64,000 bases of DNA from Bacillus safensis (GTDB lineage Bacteria > Bacillota > Bacilli > Bacillales > Bacillaceae): positions 124,001-188,000 of the forward strand of contig BSBG01000001.1 in NCBI GenBank assembly GCA_030159235.1, given 5' to 3'. Both the position numbers and the translations under genes were made by a program. This document shows, one piece after another, positions 21,597 to 30,789 of the stretch (position 1 is its first letter; every line of letters begins with the position of its first letter). The notes under the pieces were generated by a model. It saw nothing but the letters and a program-made list of their open reading frames with translations, ran no database searches and was not told the origin of the DNA.

Positions 21597-22991
21597 TTAT
21601 GTTTTTGTGATGGTTTCGCCTTTGGGTTTGATTTTGAGATAATAAATGATGTAGCAGGCGGCCATGAACGGGATGCCACAATAAAGGCCAATCCGCTGAT
21701 CCTCGATAAAGAATAGGCTGATGAGAACAATACCAAATGCGAAAAAACCTGCCAATGGGACAAATGGATAGAGCGGTGTTCGGAAGACAAGATTCTTTAC
21801 ATCCCCGCCCTCTTTGATGAAGTGTTTTCTAAAGAAATATTGAGACAAGCAAATGGACATCCAAACCACAACAAGGACCATACCAGAAATTGAAATGAGC
21901 CACACATACACTGTTTTTGGTGCGACAACACTTGTGAGCAGGGATAGAGCGGATACGCCCATTGTGACCAATAGCGCATTGATCGGAATTTTGCGCTTGG
22001 ACAGCTTTTTCGTAAAGTCAGGTCCTTTTCCGTCTTTTGAAAGCGCCCAGAGCATACGTGATGATGCATATAATCCAGAGTTTGCTACAGATAAGACGGC
22101 TGTGATGATGATAAAATTCATGATATCTGCGGCATATGGTATGCCGACCTTGTCCAGCACGACGACAAACGGACTGTCGACAGCACCTGCTGTCTGCCAT
22201 GGGAGAAGTGCGGCAAGAACGGCAATTGATAAGACAAAAAAGACCATTGTTCTCCAAATAATATTCCGTATGGACCGCGGCAATGTTTTTTCAGGGCTTT
22301 CACTCTCTCCTGCTGCAATCCCTACAAGCTCTGTTCCTTGAAAGGAGAAATTGACGGTGACCATGGTTAATAAAATCGCAAAAACGCCATTAGGAAATAG
22401 TCCGCCATGATCTGTCAAATGGCGAAATAGAGGGGCAGGTTCTCCGCCTTTCAACTGAATCATTCCGAAAATTGCGCCAATTCCAATGATAATAAACAAC
22501 AGGATGGCAGCGACCTTAATGGCCGAAAACCAAAACTCCGTTTCAGCGAAGCTGCGAGCTGAGATGGCATTCACGGCAAATAATATCACGCTAAATGCAA
22601 GACACCACAGCCAAACAGGGATATCCGGGAACCACCTTTGGAGCAAAATGCCCGCAGACGTAAACTCTAATCCAATCGTACACGCCCAGCTGAACCAATA
22701 AAGCCAGCCGATCATAAAGCCTGTAGACGGGCCTATATATTTGGTTGCATATTCCTGAAAGGAGCCCGCTGTCGGCATCGCCACGGCTAATTCTCCAAGA
22801 CAGAGCATCACCAAATACATCAACAATCCACCAATGATAAAGGAAAGAATGGCTCCACCTGGCCCTGCCTGATGAATAATGAGACCTGATCCAAGGAAAA
22901 GGCCCGTACCAATAACACCTCCTAAAGCAATCATAAAGAGATGTCTGCTTTTCATGGAACGCTCTAGTTCATTATGCTGTTCTTCCTTCAA
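21597..22991 (-). CDS. rocE: Amino acid permease, RocE/RocC type
   Basis: A 464-residue APC-family permease with about twelve hydrophobic segments. The N-terminal consensus MKSRHLFMIALGGVIGTGLF and the FQGTELVGIAAGESE loop match the arginine/ornithine permeases RocE and RocC. It directly follows rocD, as rocE does in B. subtilis. The probable start is TTG 22991 with GGGGAG upstream. rocF (arginase), which follows rocE in B. subtilis, is absent; the next gene is cggR. RocC is the alternative name. Confidence 0.83.
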   Translation of the reverse strand: MKEEQHNELERSMKSRHLFMIALGGVIGTGLFLGSGLIIHQAGPGGAILSFIIGGLLMYLVMLCLGELAVAMPTAGSFQEYATKYIGPSTGFMIGWLYWFSWACTIGLEFTSAGILLQRWFPDIPVWLWCLAFSVILFAVNAISARSFAETEFWFSAIKVAAILLFIIIGIGAIFGMIQLKGGEPAPLFRHLTDHGGLFPNGVFAILLTMVTVNFSFQGTELVGIAAGESESPEKTLPRSIRNIIWRTMVFFVLSIAVLAALLPWQTAGAVDSPFVVVLDKVGIPYAADIMNFIIITAVLSVANSGLYASSRMLWALSKDGKGPDFTKKLSKRKIPINALLVTMGVSALSLLTSVVAPKTVYVWLISISGMVLVVVWMSICLSQYFFRKHFIKEGGDVKNLVFRTPLYPFVPLAGFFAFGIVLISLFFIEDQRIGLYCGIPFMAACYIIYYLKIKPKGETITKT

Positions 22992-23033
22992 ATCCGCTCC
23001 CCACTTTCACTCTTCTATTCATCCTGAAAAAGA

Positions 23034-23062
23034 AAGGGAGAAAGTGAAGGCTTCTCCCCTTT
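23034..23062 (-). terminator. Terminator-like hairpin between rocD and rocE
   Basis: On the minus strand GGGGAGAA and TTTCTCCC pair around GCCTTCAC and are followed by TTTCTTTTTC. It would lower rocE expression relative to rocD. Confidence 0.65.
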
Positions 23063-23068
23063 TTCCAA

Positions 23069-24262
23069 TTATGCTTGAAATAATGCTTCAATATGACCAA
23101 TCGCCCAGTCTAAATCCTCTTTAGAAATAGTGAGAGGCGGTGCAAAGCGGATGACGGTCTCATGGGTTTCCTTACATAACAGTCCTGCTTGTTTCAGCTT
23201 CTCACAATAAGGTCTCGCTGCCTCAGTCAGCTCCATGCCGATAAACAATCCGCGGCCGCGCACTTCCTTAATAACAGGGCTTTGAATGCGCGTGAGTTTG
23301 TCTTTTAAGTATTCGCCAAGCTCCATGGAACGTGCTGCAAGGTTTTCATCGATTAAGACATCCAATGCAGCAAGCGACACCGCACATGCAAGAGGATTTC
23401 CACCGAAGGTAGAGCCGTGAGACCCAGGGTTAAATACACCTAATATTTCGCGGTTTGCTACAACACACGAGATTGGGAATACACCACCGCCTAAAGCCTT
23501 CCCAAGAATCAGCATATCTGGCTTAATGTCTTCCCAGTCACAGGCAAACATCTTGCCTGTCCGCGCTAATCCGACCTGAATTTCATCCGCAATGAACAGT
23601 ACATGTTCTTTTTCACAAAGCGCCTTCGCTTCCTTCAAGAAGCCTTCTGGCGGCATGACAATGCCCGCTTCCCCCTGAATGGGTTCGATGAGAAAAGCCG
23701 CTGTGTGTGGCGTGATGGCTTCACGTAACGATTCAATATCTCCGTAAGGAATCAGTTTAATTCCCGGAAGCATTGGACCGAAGCCTCTTTGATACTCAGC
23801 TTCTGAAGAAAGAGAAACAGCCGTCATCGTTCTGCCATGGAAATTTCCGACACACGCAATGATTTCCGCGCGATTCTCTTCGATTCCCTTCACATCATAG
23901 CCCCAGCGTCTCGCTGCTTTTACAGCTGTTTCGACAGCCTCAGCTCCAGTATTCATCGGAAGTGCCATCTCTTTATTCGTTAGTTGACAAATTTTCTCAT
24001 ACCAAGGGCCAAGCTGATCGTTGTGAAAAGCTCTTGAGGTAAGCGTCACACGGTCTGCCTGTTTTTTGAGTGCCTCAATAATACGGGGGTGGCGATGGCC
24101 CTGGTTCACTGCGGAATACGCACTCAGCATATCCATATATCGATTGCCTTCAGGATCTGTCACCCAAACTCCCTCAGCCTCAGAAATCACTATTGGCAGT
24201 GGATGATAGTTTGCCGCACCGTATTGTTCTGTTTGTTGAATCAATTCATTTGTCTGAGTCAT
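23069..24262 (-). CDS. rocD: Ornithine aminotransferase
   Basis: A 397-residue class III PLP aminotransferase converting ornithine plus 2-oxoglutarate to glutamate semialdehyde plus glutamate. Visible are the cofactor loop [11 protein letters not shown], the FHGRTMTA segment, [13 protein letters not shown], and the Schiff-base Lys in [21 protein letters not shown] precedes the ATG. It is the first gene after a sigma-54 promoter and is divergent from rocR. Confidence 0.95.
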   Translation of the reverse strand: MTQTNELIQQTEQYGAANYHPLPIVISEAEGVWVTDPEGNRYMDMLSAYSAVNQGHRHPRIIEALKKQADRVTLTSRAFHNDQLGPWYEKICQLTNKEMALPMNTGAEAVETAVKAARRWGYDVKGIEENRAEIIACVGNFHGRTMTAVSLSSEAEYQRGFGPMLPGIKLIPYGDIESLREAITPHTAAFLIEPIQGEAGIVMPPEGFLKEAKALCEKEHVLFIADEIQVGLARTGKMFACDWEDIKPDMLILGKALGGGVFPISCVVANREILGVFNPGSHGSTFGGNPLACAVSLAALDVLIDENLAARSMELGEYLKDKLTRIQSPVIKEVRGRGLFIGMELTEAARPYCEKLKQAGLLCKETHETVIRFAPPLTISKEDLDWAIGHIEALFQA

Positions 24263-24324
24263 CGTCTATTCCTCCTTCTATAAGCTAGCCTTTTTCAATT
24301 GGGTTCATCTTCACACATATGATA

Positions 24325-24340
24325 TGCAAGGATCGTGCCA
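24325..24340 (-). promoter_or_regulatory. Sigma-54 promoter of rocD
   Basis: On the minus strand TGGCACGATCCTTGCA is an exact match to the -24/-12 consensus TGGCAC-N5-TTGCA, about 60 bases before the rocD start. Transcription by SigL, whose gene lies 2.7 kb away, plus RocR is expected. Confidence 0.93.
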
Positions 24341-24380
24341 ACTTTCTGCCCGTATCATGACGTTGATTTGTCTAATCCTT

Positions 24381-24401
24381 TATGCAAAATTTCTTTGCAT
24401 A
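24381..24401. promoter_or_regulatory. RocR upstream activating sequence
   Basis: TATGCAAA (24381-24388) and TTTGCATA (24394-24401) form a perfect 8-base inverted repeat with a 5-base spacer, 40 bases upstream of the sigma-54 promoter. It matches the shape of B. subtilis RocR sites. A degenerate half-site GCAAAATTTTTCATG lies at about 24425-24439, next to rocR. Confidence 0.85.
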
Positions 24402-24471
24402 TGCCAAATTTTTTAGAGGAAACCGCAAAATTTTTCATGTAAAATAGAGGTAACGTCTGGAGGTGGAGGGA

Positions 24472-25908
24472 ATGAAAAAAGATTCGTATGCCGCAAAGCT
24501 CGAAAATGAAATTGATTTGTATAAACAAATGCTCGATTTAATTGATGTCGGGCTTCATGCAATTGACGAGAATGGAAATACTGTTGTTTATAATAAGAAA
24601 ATGATGGAGATTGAGTCTTTGAAACGCTCTGATGTTCTTCATAAAAATGTATTAGACCTCTTTGTTTTCCAAGACGAAATGCACAGTACGCTTGTTCAAG
24701 CGCTGCGTACTGGGAAACAAACCGTTCATGCAAAGCAGACGTATCATAATTACAATGGAAAAGAAATCACAACGATTAATCATACATACCCGCTCGTTCG
24801 AGACGGTCTCATCCAAGGAGCGGTTGAAATTTCGAATGATGTGACCAAGCTAGAACGGCTGATTCACCACAATATGAAGAAAAAAGGAAGCACGCGCTTT
24901 ACATTTGATTCCATTATTGGACAAAGCCCTGCGTTTTTAGAGGTAATTGAGCATGCGAAACGAGCGACACGCACCTCTTCCTATGTGCTCATTGTCGGTG
25001 AGACAGGTACAGGTAAGGAACTATTTGCTCAAAGTATTCATAACGGCAGCAGCCGATCATCTGGACCATTTATTACTCAGAATTGCGCGGCACTGCCTGA
25101 TAGCCTCATCGAAAGTCTGCTCTTTGGTACGCAAAAAGGGGCTTTTACAGGCGCGACTGATCAGCCCGGTTTATTTGAACAGGCGCAGGGAGGTACACTG
25201 CTGTTAGATGAGATCAACTCATTAAATCCTGGTCTTCAAGCAAAATTGCTGCGCGTATTGCAGGAGAAACGTGTAAGAAGGTTAGGCAGCACAAAAGAAA
25301 TAGCTGTTGATGTGAGAGTCATTGCCAATATGAATGAGGACCCTGTAGATGCGATCGCAGGCGGACGCATGCGCAAGGATTTATTTTATCGACTAGGGAT
25401 TGTCACCTTATTTATTCCGCCGCTTTCTGAGCGAAAAGAAGACATTCCTACGTTTGTGCATCACTTTATTCAAAAATATAATGAACTGTTTCAAATGAAG
25501 GTGAAGGCGGCTGACGAAGAGGTGCTAAACCTTTTTGAGTCGTATCATTGGCCGGGCAATGTAAGAGAGCTAGAGCATGTGATTGAAGCGGGGATGAATA
25601 TGATGATGGATGAAGACGACCTATGTATGCATCACCTTCCCTATCATTTTAGATTTAAGCACGGTGAAGGCCGTCCTGCTACGCAATTACAGACGATGCA
25701 GCAAACCACAGCAGCTGACACCTTTATCTTCACATGCCCAGAACATATGACTGATTTCCAAACCCAAATGGAACGATTCGAAAAACAATACATCGTCCAT
25801 TACTTAGAAAAAATGGACGATAATATTTCACAGACTGCAAAGATATTGGGCATGAGCAGGCAAAGTCTGCAATATCGAATGAAAAAACTACATATTTCTC
25901 GTTCATAA
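24472..25908 (+). CDS. rocR: Sigma-54-dependent activator RocR
   Basis: A 478-residue enhancer-binding protein: N-terminal PAS-like sensor (about 1-120), central AAA+ domain with Walker A GETGTGKE and the sigma-54 contact loop GAFTGA (KGAFTGATDQ), Walker B LLLDEIN, and a C-terminal Fis-type helix-turn-helix (ISQTAKILGMSRQSLQYRMK). It responds to ornithine or citrulline in B. subtilis and activates roc genes. ATG 24472 has GGAGG 8 bases upstream. It shares the control region with divergent rocD. Confidence 0.94.
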   Translation: MKKDSYAAKLENEIDLYKQMLDLIDVGLHAIDENGNTVVYNKKMMEIESLKRSDVLHKNVLDLFVFQDEMHSTLVQALRTGKQTVHAKQTYHNYNGKEITTINHTYPLVRDGLIQGAVEISNDVTKLERLIHHNMKKKGSTRFTFDSIIGQSPAFLEVIEHAKRATRTSSYVLIVGETGTGKELFAQSIHNGSSRSSGPFITQNCAALPDSLIESLLFGTQKGAFTGATDQPGLFEQAQGGTLLLDEINSLNPGLQAKLLRVLQEKRVRRLGSTKEIAVDVRVIANMNEDPVDAIAGGRMRKDLFYRLGIVTLFIPPLSERKEDIPTFVHHFIQKYNELFQMKVKAADEEVLNLFESYHWPGNVRELEHVIEAGMNMMMDEDDLCMHHLPYHFRFKHGEGRPATQLQTMQQTTAADTFIFTCPEHMTDFQTQMERFEKQYIVHYLEKMDDNISQTAKILGMSRQSLQYRMKKLHISRS

Positions 25909-25925
25909 CTCTCGAGATTAATAAT

Positions 25926-25962
25926 AAAGGGCTAAAAAGATCTTGATTATAGCCCTTTGTCT
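25926..25962 (+). terminator. Terminator of rocR
   Basis: AAAGGGCTA and TAGCCCTTT pair across a 15-base loop, followed by a T-rich tract (TTTGTCTTCTTTT) on the plus strand. Confidence 0.8.
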
Positions 25963-25968
25963 TCTTTT

Positions 25969-26040
25969 CAGCGTGACAGAAAACCTTTGCAGTCTACACC
26001 GGAGCGCAGACCTGACACCGAATGCGAGGGTTACACGCTG
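25969..26040 (+). ncRNA. Candidate folded intergenic RNA
   Basis: CAGCGTG (25969-25975) pairs with CACGCTG (26034-26040); inside, AACCTTTGCA (25982-25991) pairs with TGCGAGGGTT (26023-26032) using two U-G pairs, and GTCT (25992-25995) with AGAC (26008-26011). The wobble pairs hold only in plus-strand RNA, so that is the likely sense. It is GC-richer than its surroundings and lies between the rocR terminator and the lutR stop. A second stem AGCTGTG/CACAGCT follows at 26042-26065. No known family was recognised; a dispersed repeat is the alternative. Confidence 0.4.
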
Positions 26041-26065
26041 GAGCTGTGTCCTCATTTGGCACAGC

Positions 26066-26803
26066 TTATTGTGTATCTGACTGTCCTGTCGGTTCTTGAA
26101 GTACATCACTCAGCAGTTTTTCTACATTTTCTAAATGTATGAGCATCGCTCTTTCCGCTTCTTCTGGCTGTCTTGCCTCGACGGCTCTATAAATTTGTTC
26201 ATGTTCTTTATAAAGCTGACGAATAGAGGCTTTCTTTGAAAACAAGACGACTTTTCTCGTTTCGCGCATCGTTTCTACCAGCAAGGCTGAGACCTGATTC
26301 ATTAACGCCTTTAATAAATCATTCTTTGAGGCTTTGGCTAAAGCGAGGTGGAATGTGAGGTCTGCCTCTTCCCCAATTTCTTCATGTGCTTCCGCTAGTT
26401 TCATTTGTTCGAGTGCTTCACGCAGCTGATGAAGGTCATCATCCGTTCGCAGCAGCGCCGCTTTTTTGACAGCACCCGTTTCAATAATGGCTCTCACTTC
26501 AAGGAGCTGCGTGACGTCATGCTGCTTCATCAAAAACGCAGAAGATAAGTTAATCGTGAGCTGTTCGGGATCGAACTGCTTCACATATGTGCCTTCCCCT
26601 TGTTTCATCTCTATTAATCCGATCGCTTTGAGAGCAGACAATGCCTCTCTTACAGCGGAACGGCTGACTTGAAAGCTTTCTGAAAGAGCTTGAACCGAAT
26701 CTAATTTTTCCCCCGGAAGAAGCTCACCTGTGCGAATGGATTCGATTAATGCATCCGCAATTTCTTCATATATTTTTTTTGTTTTGATTTGTTTATATTT
26801 CAA
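26066..26803 (-). CDS. lutR: FadR-family GntR regulator LutR
   Basis: A 245-residue GntR regulator: N-terminal winged helix with LSESFQVSRSAVREALSALK and GEGTYVK, and a C-terminal FCD ligand domain (LLEVRAIIETGAVK, DLTFHLALAKAS, EHEQIYRAVEAR). In B. subtilis LutR (YvfI), next to sigL, represses the lactate operon lutABC. The neighbouring lutP of B. subtilis is missing; rocR takes its place. TTG start at 26803 follows GAGGTGA. Confidence 0.88.
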   Translation of the reverse strand: MKYKQIKTKKIYEEIADALIESIRTGELLPGEKLDSVQALSESFQVSRSAVREALSALKAIGLIEMKQGEGTYVKQFDPEQLTINLSSAFLMKQHDVTQLLEVRAIIETGAVKKAALLRTDDDLHQLREALEQMKLAEAHEEIGEEADLTFHLALAKASKNDLLKALMNQVSALLVETMRETRKVVLFSKKASIRQLYKEHEQIYRAVEARQPEEAERAMLIHLENVEKLLSDVLQEPTGQSDTQ

Positions 26804-26973
26804 TTGGTTTCACCTCATCACTGTTGTCTATCCCTATCGGCTCATGCCCTATCTTATACTTTACCCCAAAATTTCCGATCTCACGTCTCACCTTTTTAAT
26901 TTTCAAGAAATCTTCAGGCACCTTGCTTCCAATAAAAAAGAAGCACGTGCCATGTTCTGGCAAGTACTTCTTG

Positions 26974-28272
26974 TTAATCATAGCGCTTCCGCAGTGTAGA
27001 GGACGGAAGGTTCATTTGTTCACGATATTTCGCAATGGTTCTGCGCGACACGCGGATGCCAAAGGTTTGCTGAAGAAGCGTCATGATTTGCTGATCCGAA
27101 TACGGTTTCTTCTTATTTTCCGTTTGGATGAGCTCTGAAATGTGCGATTTGACTGTATAGCTGGATGCCTCTTCTAGAGAATGTCCTTCTAATTTTGCTT
27201 GAAAAAATTGTTTCATTTCCATGAGCCCATAAGGGGTTTGCACCATTTTCCCTTTTACAGTTCGGCTGACTGTTGACTCATGCACTTGCAGTATATCTGC
27301 GATCCGCTTCATCGTAAGCGGTTTCATTTTATGTTTCCCTGTAAGGAAAAAATCTGTCTGATGTGAGATAATCTCACAAATGACACGGGTCATCGTTTGT
27401 TTTCTTTGCTTTAGCGCCTGAACAAGCCAATTGTACTGCTGCTCTTTTTCCTTTAAATACGTATAAGCTTCCTTCCGCTTTTGATCTTGAATCATGGCGA
27501 AGTAGCCTTCATTCATTTCAACGTCTGGAAAAGCGCGCGGATTCAGCTCAAATGTGATGTGATCCTGCACCACAGTTATCGTGACATCAGGCTCTATATA
27601 CACGTGCTCTTCATCATATGATAAATGAAGGCCTGGTCTTGGTTCAAGCTGAGACACTTCATCTTGCACCGCTTGGAGTGTTTTCATTGAAACGTCTGTT
27701 TTCGCCGCAATTTCCTTCCAAGCTTTTCTTGCAAAAAGAAAGAAATGCTCTTCGATGATCAGTTCGGCTTCATACCAGCGCTCCCTTTTTCTTCTCAGCT
27801 GAAGGAGGATGCATTCCTGGAGCGATCTTGCGCCAATGCCGGCAGGCTCTAGCGATTGAAGCTGATGAAGGACGGCTTCTACTTCTTCAGCTGGCACCTC
27901 TAAAACAGCTGCCATGGCATCAATCGGTTCATTTAGATACCCATTGGAATCAATCGACTCAATCATAAAGTGGAAGATTTTTTGATTCTTTTTATCTAAA
28001 TTCAAATCAATCGCCTGTCTCTTTAAAAACATTTGCAGGCTTTCTTTTTGATGCGTTCGATACGGCTCTGTTATTCGACCTTGTGATTTTTTATGATAAA
28101 CTGGTTGGTAGCTGTCCGTGTCTTTCCGCTCAATCAGAGGGTTCTCAAGCGCTAACTGGTCAAGATACTCGCCCAGCTCTGTGCAATTTAGCTGCAGCAG
28201 TGTAATGGCCTGCCTGAGTTCTTGTGTGAGCACCGGCTTTAATACCTGTTCTTGTTGCAGTTTAAGGCTCAT
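26974..28272 (-). CDS. sigL: RNA polymerase sigma-54 factor SigL (RpoN)
   Basis: A 432-residue sigma-54: glutamine/leucine-rich region I binding activators (QEQVLKPVLTQELRQAITLL), core-binding domain and the DNA-binding helix-turn-helix and RpoN box VSRRTIAKYREQMNLP near the C-terminus. It drives roc, lev, bkd and acoABC-type operons in Bacillus; the rocD promoter in this window is an exact sigma-54 site. GGAGGGG precedes the ATG. Confidence 0.95.
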   Translation of the reverse strand: MSLKLQQEQVLKPVLTQELRQAITLLQLNCTELGEYLDQLALENPLIERKDTDSYQPVYHKKSQGRITEPYRTHQKESLQMFLKRQAIDLNLDKKNQKIFHFMIESIDSNGYLNEPIDAMAAVLEVPAEEVEAVLHQLQSLEPAGIGARSLQECILLQLRRKRERWYEAELIIEEHFFLFARKAWKEIAAKTDVSMKTLQAVQDEVSQLEPRPGLHLSYDEEHVYIEPDVTITVVQDHITFELNPRAFPDVEMNEGYFAMIQDQKRKEAYTYLKEKEQQYNWLVQALKQRKQTMTRVICEIISHQTDFFLTGKHKMKPLTMKRIADILQVHESTVSRTVKGKMVQTPYGLMEMKQFFQAKLEGHSLEEASSYTVKSHISELIQTENKKKPYSDQQIMTLLQQTFGIRVSRRTIAKYREQMNLPSSTLRKRYD

Positions 28273-28342
28273 CGTCTCCCCTCCCTCTCATCATTTTACA
28301 TGAAGATTGACGGACCGTATATACGAAATAGGAGTGATTTCC

Positions 28343-28558
28343 GTGTCTGAACTTTTTTCCGTTCCATACTTTGTCGACAACCTGAAACAGCACATCGCCA
28401 TGAACCAAAATGAAGACAAGATTCATGCGATGAATGCCTATTACCGCTCAGTCGTGTCCACGCTTGTTCAAGACCAGCTGACCAAAAATGCGGTTGTATT
28501 GAAGCGAATTCAGCATCTTGATGAAGCCTACCAAAAGGTAAAAAAAGAAAGCGAATGA
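28343..28558 (+). CDS. yvfG: Conserved small protein YvfG
   Basis: A 71-residue, mostly helical soluble protein. The GTG start at 28343 is preferred because AGGAGTGATTTCC lies before it and the N-terminus becomes MSELFSVPYF as in B. subtilis YvfG, which sits in the same place beside sigL. Function is unknown. Confidence 0.82.
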   Translation: MSELFSVPYFVDNLKQHIAMNQNEDKIHAMNAYYRSVVSTLVQDQLTKNAVVLKRIQHLDEAYQKVKKESE

Positions 28559-28563
28559 AAAAG

Positions 28564-28593
28564 AACACCCTTTGTCAAGATGGCAAAGGGTGT
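28564..28593 (-). terminator. Terminator at the MATE gene end
   Basis: AACACCCTTTG and CAAAGGGTGTT pair; on the minus strand TTCTTTTTC follows. The MATE stop codon lies in the loop. It may also slow convergent yvfG transcription. Confidence 0.75.
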
Positions 28594-29900
28594 TGATTAT
28601 TTGCGAAAAGCTTCTGATCCAGCCTCGATTTGTACATCATCAAAAAGCCAGACCGCCCCGCCGTATAGATAATAAAGGCAAACCATAGTCCGTGATTGTG
28701 CCAAATGGGCGTGACCGCTGTTTGAACAACAATAAACAAAATCATCGCAAACAGCATCGAATTTCTAACAGGAGCAATTTCTGTTGCACCTGTAAATACG
28801 CCGTATATGACCAAACCGAAACAAGCCGCAAACGGATAGAGAACGAGCCAGTCTGCATAGCGTAATGTCACGTCAAGCAGCTGAGGAAGGTTTGTAAACA
28901 AGCTTAATATCGGCTCTTTTAATAGAAAATAAACTGCCGCTATGACACATGCCATGACAAGTGCCCACTGCCTTGAAAGGGTTAAGGTTCTTTCATAGAG
29001 AGTGCGATCATTTGCACCAACTGACCGGCCAACAAGAATGCTGGACGCATTGGCAAAACCATCGAACAAATAAGCCATGATGTAGTGAATTTGAAATAAG
29101 ATAGCATTGGCTGCCAGCAGCTCCGTACCAAAAGAAGCGCCTTTTGCCGTAAACATGTTGATAACCACTAGCAGACAGATCGTCCGAATAAATAAATCTT
29201 TATTCACATGAAACATTTTCTGCACTGCCTGTGTATCCATGATTTTCTTAACAGAAGGCATCTGGAATCCGCTTGACGAATGCTTCATGATGATCCATGC
29301 CCCTAACACAAAAGCGGTTAGTTCAGATATCAAAGTCGCGGCCGCCACTCCTTTGACTGCAAATGAAAAGACATGAACAAACAGGAATGCGAGGGCCATA
29401 TTCATGACATTGATCAAGATCTGTAAAGAAAGGGCTTCCTTCATTTTTGCCATCCCCATCAGCCAGCCCAATATGACATAATTCATTAAGGTAAATGGAG
29501 CTCCCCAAATACGAATATGAAAATAGTCTGAGGCAAATTGACGGACATCAGCATCAGGAGAAATCACGAGAAAAGCAGATTGAATAATCGGCCATTGCAG
29601 GGCAATAAAACAAAGTCCGACGATGATGGCGACGAAAAAAGGTCTTAGAAATGCAAGAACTCCCTGCTCCTCATTCTGTGCCCCGTTTGCCTGAGCGGCA
29701 AAAGCAGATGTACTCACCCGCAAAAAACCAAACAGCCAATATAATGTACTAAAAATGAGACTGCCAACTGCGACGCCTCCAATATAAGCGGGATTGGCGA
29801 GCTGACCGACAACTGCTGTATCAACAGCTCCAAGTAATGGCGTGGTCATCGTTGAAATCGTTAAAGGAATGGCCAAAGCTAAATACGCTCGATGGTTCAC
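28575..29900 (-). CDS. MATE-family multidrug/DinF-type exporter
   Basis: A 441-residue transporter with about twelve hydrophobic segments and the MATE/DinF core (PLLGAVDTAVVGQLANPAYIGGVAVG, in part AVDTAVVGQLANPAYIGG; second half NASSILVGRSVGA). It exports drugs or metabolites by cation exchange. GTG start at 29900. Substrate unknown; it is not part of this block in B. subtilis, so it marks the start of an inserted segment between yvfG and eps. Confidence 0.85.
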   Translation of the reverse strand: MNHRAYLALAIPLTISTMTTPLLGAVDTAVVGQLANPAYIGGVAVGSLIFSTLYWLFGFLRVSTSAFAAQANGAQNEEQGVLAFLRPFFVAIIVGLCFIALQWPIIQSAFLVISPDADVRQFASDYFHIRIWGAPFTLMNYVILGWLMGMAKMKEALSLQILINVMNMALAFLFVHVFSFAVKGVAAATLISELTAFVLGAWIIMKHSSSGFQMPSVKKIMDTQAVQKMFHVNKDLFIRTICLLVVINMFTAKGASFGTELLAANAILFQIHYIMAYLFDGFANASSILVGRSVGANDRTLYERTLTLSRQWALVMACVIAAVYFLLKEPILSLFTNLPQLLDVTLRYADWLVLYPFAACFGLVIYGVFTGATEIAPVRNSMLFAMILFIVVQTAVTPIWHNHGLWFAFIIYTAGRSGFLMMYKSRLDQKLFANNQHPLPS

Positions 29901-29924
29901 GATGCCACCTGCCTTTCATGAAAA

Positions 29925-29944
29925 ATAGCCTCTTCTAAAAGAGG
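29925..29944 (-). terminator. Terminator of the Nik/Cnt-type operon
   Basis: On the minus strand GCCTCTTTTAGAAGAGGC is followed by TATTTTTC, just after the last ATPase gene. Confidence 0.8.
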
Positions 29945-29960
29945 CGTTGATAATCAAGCT

Positions 29961-30776
29961 TTAACGAACCGGTCTACCAATCGTTCGTGACAAAGGATGG
30001 TCTGCGAGCATTGCATCTCTCATTTTCTGCACTGCTTCCTCCTCTGATGAAAAGAAATCATCCTTCGATCGGAATTGGGCAACAAGCTCTCCTTGATCAA
30101 GAATTGCTAATTGATCACTTAATTGATAGGCTGCTGTCATATCGTGTGTAATAAATAAGTAAGCCACACCCAGCTCCTTCTTTAATTCTGCTAATAAATC
30201 TAAAATGACCGTCTGCGTGACCATATCTAAACTGCTGACAGATTCATCAAGTACAATAAGCTTTGGCTCCAGCAATAAAGCTCTAGCGATGTTGATCCTT
30301 TGCAGCTGGCCCCCGCTGAATTGATGCGGAAATTTAGACAAATCCTTTTCACTTAGCCCGACTCTTTCCAGCCAGTGAATCAGCACGTTTTTACGTTCTT
30401 TTCGGCTCGTGGTTTCATAGTTTTCAAGTGGTTCAGATAAAATTTGTTCGACTGTCCACCTTGGATTTACCGCCGAATAGGAATCCTGAAACACCGCTTG
30501 CACATGCCGGCGAAAATGCTTACGTGTTTGCTGATCTGCACGATATATATCCTGACCTTCAAAAAGAACCTGTCCAGCTCTTGGTTTCTCTAGACCAAGT
30601 ATGATGCTGCCAAGCGTACTTTTCCCTGCGCCGCTTTGTCCCAGCAGTCCAAGGCAAGTGCCTTCTTCAATTGTCAAATCGACGCTTTTCAAGACAGGGA
30701 CTGCGCCTTTTTTTCTCATTAGAAATGACCGGCTGTTGTATACATGACTGACTGCTTTTACTTCTAATAAATGCAA
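29961..30776 (-). CDS. Nik/Cnt/Opp-type importer, second ATPase (NikE-like)
   Basis: A 271-residue ABC ATPase: Walker A GQSGAGKS, signature FSGGQLQR, Walker B LIVLDESVSSLD, H-loop ITHD. Asp-Glu-Ser instead of the more common Asp-Glu-Pro in Walker B is typical for this subfamily. TTG start at 30776 is favoured (GAGGTGA 8 bases upstream, N-terminus MHLLEVKAVSH). It is shorter than OppF and resembles NikE/CntF. Confidence 0.85.
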   Translation of the reverse strand: MHLLEVKAVSHVYNSRSFLMRKKGAVPVLKSVDLTIEEGTCLGLLGQSGAGKSTLGSIILGLEKPRAGQVLFEGQDIYRADQQTRKHFRRHVQAVFQDSYSAVNPRWTVEQILSEPLENYETTSRKERKNVLIHWLERVGLSEKDLSKFPHQFSGGQLQRINIARALLLEPKLIVLDESVSSLDMVTQTVILDLLAELKKELGVAYLFITHDMTAAYQLSDQLAILDQGELVAQFRSKDDFFSSEEEAVQKMRDAMLADHPLSRTIGRPVR

Positions 30777-30789
30777 GGACCTTCTCACC

